Source: JAUYQE01 sp035289745 (GTDB taxonomy: Archaea > Nanobdellota > Nanobdellia > Woesearchaeales > GW2011-AR9). Taken from it: 9,265 nt of DNA. The notes below the pieces were generated by a model. That model did no database searches, had not been told where the DNA came from, and saw only the letters and a program-made list of their open reading frames with translations. Numbering within the stretch: position 1 is the stretch's first letter; each line of letters starts with the position of its first letter. Of this stretch, positions 1 to 5,422 are shown piece by piece. A program made the translations under genes and the position numbers. The DNA lies in contig DATDWF010000093.1 in the NCBI GenBank assembly GCA_035289745.1, forward strand, positions 1 through 9,265, given 5' to 3'.

Positions 1-42
1 GTGTTTTTCTGTTCGCCGAGAAAGAAAGCTCAGGAATCCCAT
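1..42 (-). CDS. Possible 5' end of a divergent gene (partial, unknown)
   Basis: An ATG at 42 on the minus strand opens a frame that stays open to the window edge and gives only MGFLSFLSRRTEKH. The reason to suspect a real gene is the upstream sequence: a TTAAAATA box (minus strand, 73-66) lies about 27 bases before the ATG, the same leaderless spacing as the other promoters here. It would be divergent from the MgtE-like gene. Fourteen residues are too few to assign a family, and the open frame could be chance. Confidence 0.28.
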   Translation of the reverse strand, partial: MGFLSFLSRRTEKH

Positions 43-95
43 GAGATATAAAAAAAGAAAAGCTCTATTTTAATGTTTGTGCCATAATCGCTTGT

Positions 96-105
96 TTTAT
101 ATATT
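96..105 (+). promoter_or_regulatory. TATA box of the MgtE-like gene
   Basis: TTTATATATT is centred about 26 bases before the ATG at 126. In archaea transcription starts about 25 bases after the TATA box, so the mRNA should begin at or next to the start codon. There would then be no room for a leader-borne Mg2+ riboswitch. Confidence 0.6.
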
Positions 106-125
106 CAAAACTCTTCTCTTTATTC

Positions 126-1157
126 ATGGTTAAAAGAGGCGAGCGTGCGCAGCCAGTCCTTTCTCCTGCTTCATTAAAGCATTATCCGCGGCATACCGCT
201 GCCCGCCGGGCCATTACAGAAGTTCCTTTGGCGCAGAAAAATGAAACGGTGAAATCCGTCCTCCATCGATTGCGCTCTCCTGCTGAGGAATTGAAAATGA
301 CAGATTATGTGTATGTGGTTAATCATAAAATGGTGTTAGAAGGAGTTGTTTCCCTGAGAGATTTGCTGCGGCATTCCGAAGATACAAAATTAGGGATGCT
401 GATGAAGAAAAACATCGTTGCGGTTTCCCCCGAAACGCATCAGGAAAAAGCGGCGGATCTGGCGGTAAAGCATAACATTAAAGCCATTCCCGTCGTGAAG
501 CGGGGCAAGCTGCTCGGCGTGGTGCCGATGCGGCAGATTCTGCTGATTCTGAATCGCGCCTTGCGGGAAGATGTCTTAACTTTTGCCGGCATTCACAAAG
601 CGCACCTCCAGTATGAGAATACGCTGGCCGTTCCTCTTTTCAAAGGCATCCTGCACCGCCTGCCCTGGCTGCTGGTCGGTTTAGTGGGCATCAGCATGGC
701 TGCCGGATTCATTAGCCTCTTTGAGGCAGTCCTCGAACAGTACATTATTTTGGCTTTTTTCATTCCTGCAATATTGTACATGGCTGCGGCCCTCGGCATC
801 CAACATCAAACGCTCTTTGTCCGCGATTTGGCCATCATGGGAAAAGAATTGCGCTTACGAAGCTATGTTCTCAAGCAGATGCTTATCGGCAGCCTCTTGG
901 CGGTAGTCGTGGGCTTGACCATGCTGCTGATTGTTAATCTTTTCTGGAAAGAATCTTTCATTGCTTTGGTTATCGCTTTAGCCATGTTTTTGGCCCTGCT
1001 GGCGAGCAGTTTTACATCTCTCGCCGTTACGTTTATTATCAATAAGCTGCATCTCGATCCGGCTTTGGGCAGCGGCCCTTTAGCGACGATCATCTCCGAC
1101 GTGACGTCAATTGTGATATATTTTGCCGTGTCGTTTGCGCTGTTGGGGGGAGGGTGA
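126..1157 (+). CDS. MgtE-type Mg2+ transporter with CBS pair
   Basis: Probable Mg2+/divalent cation channel-transporter of the MgtE (SLC41-like) family in the cytoplasmic membrane, 343 residues. After a basic N-terminus (1-30), residues about 31-145 form two CBS domains, which in MgtE sense cytosolic Mg2+ and gate the pore. A connecting helix (about 146-175) leads to about five membrane segments (about 178-340). Family signatures visible are RLPWLLVGL before TM1, AFFIPAIL in TM2, and DPALGSGPL followed by SDVT, whose Asp corresponds to the pore Asp of bacterial MgtE. Two oddities stand out. The N-terminal helical domain of classical MgtE (about 450 residues) is absent, and the usual GGNxGxQ stretch after TM2 reads AAALGIQ. 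The ATG at 126 fits the TATA spacing. The gene ends 35 bases from the convergent HicA gene. Family membership is secure; Mg2+ as the substrate is inferred. Confidence 0.88.
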   Translation: MVKRGERAQPVLSPASLKHYPRHTAARRAITEVPLAQKNETVKSVLHRLRSPAEELKMTDYVYVVNHKMVLEGVVSLRDLLRHSEDTKLGMLMKKNIVAVSPETHQEKAADLAVKHNIKAIPVVKRGKLLGVVPMRQILLILNRALREDVLTFAGIHKAHLQYENTLAVPLFKGILHRLPWLLVGLVGISMAAGFISLFEAVLEQYIILAFFIPAILYMAAALGIQHQTLFVRDLAIMGKELRLRSYVLKQMLIGSLLAVVVGLTMLLIVNLFWKESFIALVIALAMFLALLASSFTSLAVTFIINKLHLDPALGSGPLATIISDVTSIVIYFAVSFALLGGG

Positions 1158-1192
1158 AAACTTTGGGAAGAGTCTGCTTTTCGCCTCTTCAA

Positions 1193-1423
1193 TCACTTCA
1201 CGTAGATAAGAAATTCTTCTCGTGTTATGCCTAAATCTTTTTTGATAATCTTCATTAGAAGACCGGGGCCAATTTCTTCTCCGGCATGGTGCGGTATGGT
1301 GGTTCGCCGCCCATCCGAATGCTTATAGACCATATGGCTTCCTGTCGCGTGGCTGTACACGAAGCCGAGTTTTTCTACGACTTTTGCAACTTCTTTTCCC
1401 GTTAATTTTGGCAGCTTGGCCAC
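1193..1423 (-). CDS. hicA: HicA-family mRNA interferase toxin
   Basis: Small dsRBD-fold toxin of a type II toxin-antitoxin system, which in the family cleaves mRNA. The 76-residue length is normal. The N-terminus follows the HicA pattern (PKLTGKEVAKVVEKLGF). Residues about 28-31 carry GSH with the catalytic His in place, and the usual R-x-T-IPxH segment is present (RRTTIPHH), followed by the typical GPGLLMKIIKKDLGI end. It starts with GTG at 1423, preceded by AGGGGAGTG (1439-1431), a good archaeal ribosome binding site. It lies 42 bases downstream of hicB on the same strand and should be co-transcribed from the HicB promoter. Catalytic residues look intact, so the toxin is probably functional. 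Confidence 0.9.
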   Translation of the reverse strand: MAKLPKLTGKEVAKVVEKLGFVYSHATGSHMVYKHSDGRRTTIPHHAGEEIGPGLLMKIIKKDLGITREEFLIYVK

Positions 1424-1465
1424 GCCGACTCACTCCCCTTTGTAGCTTTTCTTTTTCACCAAGAA

Positions 1466-1675
1466 TTAGACCTCTACCGTTTGGATGCCCACAAATTCCT
1501 GAACGAATTCCGGCATTTTCTCTTCTTCGCCGAGGTAGGCTTGGATGGCTTCTTTCGTTCTCTTCAGAAGCTGGTCCATGGTTTTTGCTTGGGTATGGCA
1601 ACCAGGCAATTCAATGACTTCAGAGACAAGCCAATGGTCTTCGTCTCTTTCGATAAGTAAAGTGTATTTGACCAT
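1466..1675 (-). CDS. hicB: HicB-family antitoxin (short, no DNA-binding domain)
   Basis: Antitoxin partner of the adjacent HicA. The 69-residue protein has the degenerate RNase-H-like HicB core: MVKYTLLIERDEDHWLVSEV, then LPGCHTQAKT (the conserved PGCxTqG-like element), then a helix in the position of the usual EAIQAYLE. It ends after QTVEV with no HTH or ribbon-helix-helix domain, so it resembles the short HicB class that neutralises the toxin but may not repress its own promoter. A TTG two codons upstream (1681) is possible, but the TATA box at 1708-1700 places the transcript start within a few bases of the ATG at 1675, so ATG is preferred. The antitoxin-first order is common in HicBA. Confidence 0.85.
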   Translation of the reverse strand: MVKYTLLIERDEDHWLVSEVIELPGCHTQAKTMDQLLKRTKEAIQAYLGEEEKMPEFVQEFVGIQTVEV

Positions 1676-1699
1676 CTTCAATTCTAAAAGTGAAAATAG

Positions 1700-1708
1700 T
1701 TTATATAT
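1700..1708 (-). promoter_or_regulatory. TATA box of the hicBA operon
   Basis: On the minus strand this reads ATATATAAA, centred 29 bases before the hicB ATG at 1675. It predicts a leader of only a few bases and serves hicB and hicA together. Confidence 0.55.
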
Positions 1709-1719
1709 CTTCCGTTGAG

Positions 1720-1761
1720 AAAAAAGTTATCTACTGATACGATGTGCTTGACTCATAACTT
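1720..1761 (-). terminator. Possible terminator after the ribosomal operon
   Basis: On the minus strand AAGTTAT (1761-1755) and ATAACTT (1730-1724) can form a 7-bp stem. The U-run continues out of the 3' arm for six Ts (1725-1720). It lies downstream of eL31 and just before the hicBA promoter, where a terminator is expected. The stem is AT-rich with a loop of 24 bases, so the U-run may be the real signal. Confidence 0.35.
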
Positions 1762-1834
1762 ATCGAATCATACAGCTGCTTTTCTTTCTTCTGCGGATGC
1801 ACTGCCCCACAAGAACTGCCAAAAGAACACATGG

Positions 1835-2254
1835 TTATTTCTGCTCCTCGTTTTTCTCAGCGGCTTCGGCTTTTTCTTCTTTCGCCGCGGCAGTTTCTGA
1901 TGCCACGCTAGCAACAGTTCCTTTCTTCCCTTCTTTCTTTGCCGCTTTGCTTTTCTTGCTTTCCTGCGGCGCTTCTTTCTGCACGCCAAAGAGTTCTGCA
2001 GTAACGATACCTTCTGCATCTTTTCTAGCAACGAGCTTTATTTTATGCGGCGGATGCTTGATGCCCCGCACCCAGAGCGCTTCATTGAGCTCTTTGCCGA
2101 TGCGCACATTGTCTGATTTCATGTGCTTGACCAGAAATTCCCGCAAAGCGATAACCGCTTTCTTGGTGCGCTTCCAGCGCGGCGATTTGCGGAATTCTTT
2201 GCGCAAAGGGACCGTATAGGTTCTTTCCAGCGTTGCAGTGGGTTGTTTGGCCAT
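1835..2254 (-). CDS. rpl31e: Large-subunit ribosomal protein eL31 with charged C-terminal tail
   Basis: Archaeal/eukaryotic ribosomal protein eL31, a component of the 50S subunit near the exit-tunnel rim. Residues 1 to about 90 are the conserved core (ERTYTVPLRKEF, RTKKAVIALREFLVKHM, GKELNEALWVRGIKHPP, then the KIKLVARK strand). The core is followed by about 45 residues of almost only Lys, Ala, Glu and Ser, which extend it well beyond the usual 80-95 residue length. The ATG at 2254 (MAKQPTATLERTY) is chosen because it falls 5 bases after the eL39 stop. An in-frame ATG at 2287 would overlap eL39 by 28 bases and adds non-conserved residues. Last gene of the eS19-eL39-eL31 operon. The tail is presumably disordered and surface-exposed. 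Confidence 0.92.
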   Translation of the reverse strand: MAKQPTATLERTYTVPLRKEFRKSPRWKRTKKAVIALREFLVKHMKSDNVRIGKELNEALWVRGIKHPPHKIKLVARKDAEGIVTAELFGVQKEAPQESKKSKAAKKEGKKGTVASVASETAAAKEEKAEAAEKNEEQK

Positions 2255-2259
2255 GTTCT

Positions 2260-2433
2260 TTATGCTTTGGTTTTCGTTCTTCTCCAATTTCTCTTCACTG
2301 CCGTGTGGCGGGAGGGATGCACTTTTCGGCCTTTACCGTAGATCTTAAAGACGGTCCAGAAGGGCGCCCAGCGGGTCTGCGTACTCTTCTTAATGAGCCG
2401 TTTCTTTTTGGCGGGATGTTTGTAGTGGGACAT
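2260..2433 (-). CDS. rpl39e: Large-subunit ribosomal protein eL39
   Basis: Tiny basic 50S protein that lines the peptide exit tunnel, 57 residues. It is recognised by SHYKHPAKKKRLIKK near the start, then the RWAPFWTVFK segment and the NWRRTKTKA end; archaeal eL39 is typically about 51 residues. The open frame extends upstream to 2481, but the internal ATG at 2433 gives the family N-terminus and a 4-base gap after the eS19 stop. It is central in the three-gene ribosomal operon and most likely translated by coupling, because no clear Shine-Dalgarno sequence precedes it. Confidence 0.93.
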   Translation of the reverse strand: MSHYKHPAKKKRLIKKSTQTRWAPFWTVFKIYGKGRKVHPSRHTAVKRNWRRTKTKA

Positions 2434-2437
2434 GGGA

Positions 2438-2884
2438 TTATGCTTCTTTCTTCTTCGCCTCTTTTGCCACCTGAATGGCAATCTTGTCCAGGAAAGACGT
2501 TCCTTTGGGCGTTAATATTCTTCCTTTGTGAACGCCTTTCTGCACCTGCTTGATAAGCGCAGATTTTTCCAACTGCTGCAGGATTTTCCGGAGAATGGAG
2601 CCCGCGGCTTTATAGAAGCGCTCGGGCTTGTGACCACGGTTTTTCTTGCCGCCATATTTGGTGCGAAGCTTTTGGGTTCCTATCGGGCCCAGCTTGGCGA
2701 CACTGCGCAGGACGGCCGCCGAACGCATATACCACCAGTCAGCATCTTCCGGCAGGCGGTCTTTATGATGGCCGGTTTTCACGAATAAACTCCAGGAAGC
2801 GGGCTGCACCAGCTTTTCTTTCTTCAGCGCTGCGGCAGTTTTCAGGAGCAGTTCGGTGGGATCGACTTTCAGGATATTGGTCAT
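2438..2884 (-). CDS. rps19e: Small-subunit ribosomal protein eS19
   Basis: Archaeal/eukaryotic ribosomal protein eS19 of the 30S head, 148 residues, which is the normal length. Conserved elements are PASWSLFVKTGHHKDRLPE, the DWWYMRSAAVLRSVA helix, GPIGTQKLRTKYGG, then a basic RGHKPERFYKAAG segment and the winged-helix-like C-terminus. First gene of the operon, with eL39 4 bases downstream and no intervening gene. Many archaea place PDCD5 between eS19 and eL39, and eIF6 and eL20 after eL31; here none of these follows in the window. The start has no Shine-Dalgarno sequence. Confidence 0.95.
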   Translation of the reverse strand: MTNILKVDPTELLLKTAAALKKEKLVQPASWSLFVKTGHHKDRLPEDADWWYMRSAAVLRSVAKLGPIGTQKLRTKYGGKKNRGHKPERFYKAAGSILRKILQQLEKSALIKQVQKGVHKGRILTPKGTSFLDKIAIQVAKEAKKKEA

Positions 2885-2946
2885 GGTCTTTGGTTATTTA
2901 CGAGATTGTGCTATACTTTAAGTTATTTGGTCTTTGGAACGAGGGG

Positions 2947-2956
2947 TATTTATAAA
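2947..2956 (-). promoter_or_regulatory. TATA box of the ribosomal operon
   Basis: The minus strand reads TTTATAAATA, a near-ideal archaeal TATA box. It predicts a start near 2925 and a leader of about 40 bases before eS19. A weaker box, TAAAGTATAG (2920-2911), would give a nearly leaderless transcript. Both lie in the 166-base divergent region between eS19 and the membrane coiled-coil gene. Confidence 0.5.
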
Positions 2957-3002
2957 GTTTATTGTGGGGTTTGGGGGATTTGGAGCATTGGGAAAAGAAA
3001 TG

Positions 3003-3010
3003 CTTAAATA
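3003..3010 (+). promoter_or_regulatory. TATA box of the coiled-coil gene pair
   Basis: CTTAAATA predicts transcription from about 3030. That start excludes the in-frame GTG at 3024 as initiation codon and supports the ATG at 3051, which is preceded by GGTGAT (3042-3047), complementary to the archaeal 16S rRNA 3' end. Confidence 0.5.
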
Positions 3011-3050
3011 AGGTTAAGATTTAGTGGTGCTTACAAATATTGGTGATACC

Positions 3051-4250
3051 ATGCAGCTAAAAAAGAGTTTTCCGCTTCTTTTGGTGTTCCTTCTGGCCAT
3101 GCCGTTGGTTTTGGCGGACATTGGGGATGTGTTTGCCACGGGCAGCGAACTTATCGACTACATGATTCGGTATTCGCAGTTCACCAGCTTCATTATTCTC
3201 TTTGCCATCCTTACGGCTCTCTTTGTCATCGGCGTAAGAAAAATTACTGTGGCCCTGGGATGGACGGGAAATGCGCCAACAGTTTTAGCGGTTACTTTAT
3301 CGTTAGCTGCGACTTTTGCTTCCTGGCTGGCGATGGATCGGGGTGCTTTGCTTTTTAGTGAAGCTTTTGGGCGTTTTTTTGCACTCATCGTGATCGCCGC
3401 TTTTATGGCAATTCTGGGCTATGTTTTCCATAAGTCTGGAGCAACGCTCACGGGTTACAAGTTTTTGTTTGTGCCGTTGGCAATCTTAGTGTTTTACTAT
3501 ATCCTCGACGCGCTTCTTCCTGATTTTAGGAGTAGTTTTGGGAGTCAGTTAGCAACAATCATTGATATCGTCATCATCCTTTCCTGGATATCTCTCCTCA
3601 TCGGCGGGGGTATCTGGTCGTGGAATACGTTTATTGCTCCGCTTACCGGGCTCAAAGCAAAAACACCGCTAACGGCTCAACAACTTACAGATACGAAAGA
3701 AGCCATTAAACAGAAGAGGGAAATTGCTGCAGAAGAAGCTGCTTCTAAGGCGAGGAAAGAGGAACGGAAAGTTCGCCGGGATTTACGGCAGATCAGCCGG
3801 AAAGTCAAGAGTGCGAAAGAAATTTTGGGTGAATTACACCAGGCTGCGGCACAGAAGAGACAGGACCTCATTAGAGGGGGTTGGAAAAAATGGAGAGGAG
3901 AGCTGAAAAAACTGGAACAATTAAAAGTTGAGGTTGGGGCGTATGCCGCTCTCGTTTCTAAAGTTTTGGGAGAGACCACCAGCTTACCAATTTTAGCGGC
4001 TGATAAAACGCAGTTGGAGGTCTATAAAGCAGATCTCCTCGCGGAAGTAGAACAACTGGAACATCGTGTTGAAGCCTTGACAACTAATCTGCAACTCATT
4101 GACAAATCAACTCTTGCCGGAGACCCGTTATGGAGGCAAACCATTGTTGCCATTGCAGGAGCTAGCACTTCATTTAGTAAAATATTAACCGACGGGGAAG
4201 CTGCCTTAGCACTCGAACAAAAAGTCCGTGAAGATCTGGGAAGAGCATAA
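3051..4250 (+). CDS. Signal-peptide, 5-TM protein with cytoplasmic coiled-coil domain (unknown family)
   Basis: I do not recognise this 399-residue protein. It has a clear signal peptide (1-22, LLLVFLLAMPLVLA, probable cleavage before DIG), five hydrophobic segments (about 46-63, 76-94, 108-126, 137-156, 168-190) and a highly charged helical C-terminal half (about 205-399). After signal removal, an outside N-terminus and five segments put the C-terminal half in the cytoplasm; the Lys/Arg-rich stretch 220-253 agrees (positive-inside). Three blocks in the C-terminal half recur in the next gene: SKARKEER-VRRDLR-ISRKVK, KVEVGAYAALV, and KILTDGEAALALEQ at the end. It probably forms an operon with the gene 21 bases downstream. 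Likely roles are scaffold, envelope organisation or sensing, but nothing visible is catalytic and no function should be assigned. Confidence 0.82.
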   Translation: MQLKKSFPLLLVFLLAMPLVLADIGDVFATGSELIDYMIRYSQFTSFIILFAILTALFVIGVRKITVALGWTGNAPTVLAVTLSLAATFASWLAMDRGALLFSEAFGRFFALIVIAAFMAILGYVFHKSGATLTGYKFLFVPLAILVFYYILDALLPDFRSSFGSQLATIIDIVIILSWISLLIGGGIWSWNTFIAPLTGLKAKTPLTAQQLTDTKEAIKQKREIAAEEAASKARKEERKVRRDLRQISRKVKSAKEILGELHQAAAQKRQDLIRGGWKKWRGELKKLEQLKVEVGAYAALVSKVLGETTSLPILAADKTQLEVYKADLLAEVEQLEHRVEALTTNLQLIDKSTLAGDPLWRQTIVAIAGASTSFSKILTDGEAALALEQKVREDLGRA

Positions 4251-4271
4251 GCAAAAAAAGGAGGCACAACC

Positions 4272-4907
4272 ATGTTACACTTGTTGATTTGGCCGTTTTC
4301 TACGGCGAAAAAAGGAAAGAAAGCCTTGACGGGAGAAGAGTTTGAAGATCGGATTTCCGTCATACAGCAAAAGAGGAAACTTACCGCCGTAAAAGCGTCT
4401 TCCAAAGCGAGAAAAGAGGAAAGGAATGTCCGGAGAGATTTGCGAAAAATCAGCCGCAAAGTAAAGCAGGCTGCGGAAATACTCGGTAGATTGCAACAGG
4501 CTGCTGCCCAGAGAAATGCCAAGCTGATTAAAGACAGCTGGCGCAGAGGAAAAGCCGAGATTGCCAAGATTGAGGCGCTGAAAGTTGAAGTTGGGGCCTA
4601 TGCGGCGTTAGTCGCCAAAGTGCTTGCGGAAACCGCAGACTTGAATCCACCAGAAAAACTGAAAGAAGAGTTGAAGCTGTATAAAGGAAATCTGCTGCGG
4701 GACGTAGAAACCTTAGAAACCCATGTTGCGTCAGTAACCAAGAATGTGCAAATGCTCAGCAATAAACTATCGGTCCCCGACTATTTATGGGGTTCCATCG
4801 CTTCCGCTGTCGAGAACGCCAGCAAGACCTTCCAGAAAATCTTAACCGACGGAGAAGCTGGTTTAGCAGTTGAGCAGCGGGTGCGGGAATGGCTGGGGAG
4901 GGAATAG
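4272..4907 (+). CDS. Soluble coiled-coil paralogue of the preceding protein's C-terminal domain
   Basis: A 211-residue protein of unknown function that is homologous over almost its whole length (about residues 30-211) to the cytoplasmic half of the protein encoded just upstream. Shared blocks are SSKARKEER-VRRDLRKISRKVK (43-65), ILGRLQQAAAQ (70-80), KVEVGAYAALVAKVL (104-118), a conserved W at 173, NAS at 182-184, and KILTDGEAGLAVEQ (189-202). The N-terminus (MLHLLIWPFSTAKKGKK) is short, mildly hydrophobic and not a real membrane segment. A strong ribosome binding site (AAGGAGGC, 4258-4265) precedes the ATG. It may interact with the membrane paralogue through the shared helical region; that is inference. 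The tandem arrangement implies gene duplication with loss or gain of the membrane domain. Confidence 0.82.
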   Translation: MLHLLIWPFSTAKKGKKALTGEEFEDRISVIQQKRKLTAVKASSKARKEERNVRRDLRKISRKVKQAAEILGRLQQAAAQRNAKLIKDSWRRGKAEIAKIEALKVEVGAYAALVAKVLAETADLNPPEKLKEELKLYKGNLLRDVETLETHVASVTKNVQMLSNKLSVPDYLWGSIASAVENASKTFQKILTDGEAGLAVEQRVREWLGRE

Positions 4908-4921
4908 ATTGCCGTTCTTAA

Positions 4922-5196
4922 AATGGAATTTTCATTCTGGGATTGGCCTTTCTTTTACTCGAATAAAGAGAGCTTTACGCATCAAAATATGAATTATGCA
5001 AAGTCCTCTATATATTGCTGAAATCGCCAGAAACGTTCGTCTGATCATGAGAGACACTCCAGCTACCGACAAGGTCTGGGACACAGTTATAACTGCCGTA
5101 AAGAACGCCAGCCAAGCGTTTAATAAAATCCATCAGAGTGGCTTAGGAGCTTTGGCACTCGAGCAAGATATTCGTGCACGATTAGAAAAAGGATAG
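4922..5196 (+). pseudogene. Degenerate third copy of the coiled-coil gene
   Basis: Two pieces of the same family lie here in different frames. At 4922 an ATG opens MEFSFWDWPFFYSNK, resembling the MLHLLIWPFSTAKKGKK start of the intact neighbour, and stops at 5017. From 4996 another frame encodes 66 residues that align without gaps to the neighbour's last 60 residues (about 20 of 60 identical), including the W, AVKNAS, F-x-KI, G, LALEQ and R-x-R-L positions. The central domain, about 110 residues, is missing. I read it as an internally deleted, frameshifted third paralogue. The 4996-5196 frame could still be a small expressed protein, but no ribosome binding site is evident. Its 3' end is the left copy of the long direct repeat. 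Confidence 0.6.
5071..5196 (+). repeat. Long direct repeat, left copy (DR-L)
   Basis: This segment recurs at 6781-6906 with a constant offset of 1710 bases. The core 5101-5196 matches at 91 of 96 positions, including 60 identical bases in a row (5122-5181); the first 30 bases are about 70-80 percent alike. It is the 3' end of the degenerate coiled-coil gene. Together the copies bracket the AbiE module. Confidence 0.93.
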
Positions 5197-5211
5197 CCCT
5201 AATTTTTATTT

Positions 5212-5268
5212 GTTTGTTGGGTCTAAAACCCCACTGCTTGCAGTGGAAAAATTAACTTCCCAACAAAC
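5212..5268. repeat. Nested palindrome: 10-bp outer stem with 7-bp inner hairpin
   Basis: GTTTGTTGGG (5212-5221) and CCCAACAAAC (5259-5268) are perfect inverted repeats. They enclose CCACTGC-TT-GCAGTGG (5231-5246), itself a perfect hairpin. The size and nesting are unlike a simple terminator. The structure sits 16 bases after the end of the left direct repeat. It could be a small structured RNA, a recombination or transposase recognition hairpin, or part of a double terminator. Confidence 0.7.
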
Positions 5269-5271
5269 ATT

Positions 5272-5306
5272 AAAAAACCCCGCAGCTTGCTGCGGTTGGG
5301 TTTTTT
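5272..5306. terminator. GC-rich hairpin with flanking A/T tracts, terminator-like
   Basis: CCGCAGC-TT-GCTGCGG (5280-5295) is a perfect 7-bp stem. AAAAAACC (5272-5279) and GGTTTTTT (5299-5306) extend the stem across a 3-base bulge, so it would work as an intrinsic-type terminator on either strand. Its core closely resembles the hairpin just upstream (ACCCC, then a GC stem, with GCTTGC at the tip), suggesting the two hairpins are related to each other. Confidence 0.6.
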
Positions 5307-5376
5307 ATTTCTCGCTAGGTTTTGCAGGACTGTCCAAGTGCCTCCGTAACTCTACTTTATGAGCCCCGGGATTTGC

Positions 5377-5419
5377 TTACATGTAAGTAACATTTATATA
5401 CTAGTTACATAACTTACAT
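5377..5419 (+). promoter_or_regulatory. Leaderless promoter with TTACAT operator-like repeats (AbiE module)
   Basis: The TATA box TTTATATA (5393-5400) is centred 26 bases before the ATG at 5423, so the transcript should be leaderless. The perfect palindrome TTACATGTAA (5377-5386) abuts the TATA box, and TTACAT recurs at 5405-5410 and 5414-5419 between the TATA box and the start codon. Such an array is where an AbiEi-type winged-helix antitoxin would bind to repress its own operon; the binding is inferred. Confidence 0.6.
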
Positions 5420-5422
5420 CCC

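Noticed and set aside
1167..1190. GAAGAG/CTCTTC inverted repeat between the MgtE-like gene and hicA
   Set aside because: A six-base stem with a 12-base loop and no T-run is too weak to call a terminator.
1797..2219. 140-codon plus-strand open frame
   Set aside because: Antisense to eL31, a certain gene; the predicted Ser/Phe/Ala-rich protein reflects the Lys/Ala/Glu tail read backwards.
1835..2287. Longer eL31 start at 2287
   Set aside because: It would overlap eL39 by 28 bases and adds residues unlike any eL31; the ATG at 2254 gives the family N-terminus.
3024..3050. GTG start nine codons earlier for the membrane coiled-coil gene
   Set aside because: The TATA box at 3003-3010 places the transcript start near or after 3024, and the ATG at 3051 has a GGTGAT ribosome binding site and a clean signal peptide.
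4022..4567. 181-codon open frame on the minus strand
   Set aside because: It lies fully antisense to the two coiled-coil genes, whose codon patterns and homology to each other prove the plus strand codes; the open frame follows from their Glu/Lys-rich codons.
5377..5419. TTACAT repeats as a CRISPR or iteron array
   Set aside because: Only three 6-base copies at uneven spacing around a TATA box; this fits an operator and not spacers or an origin.
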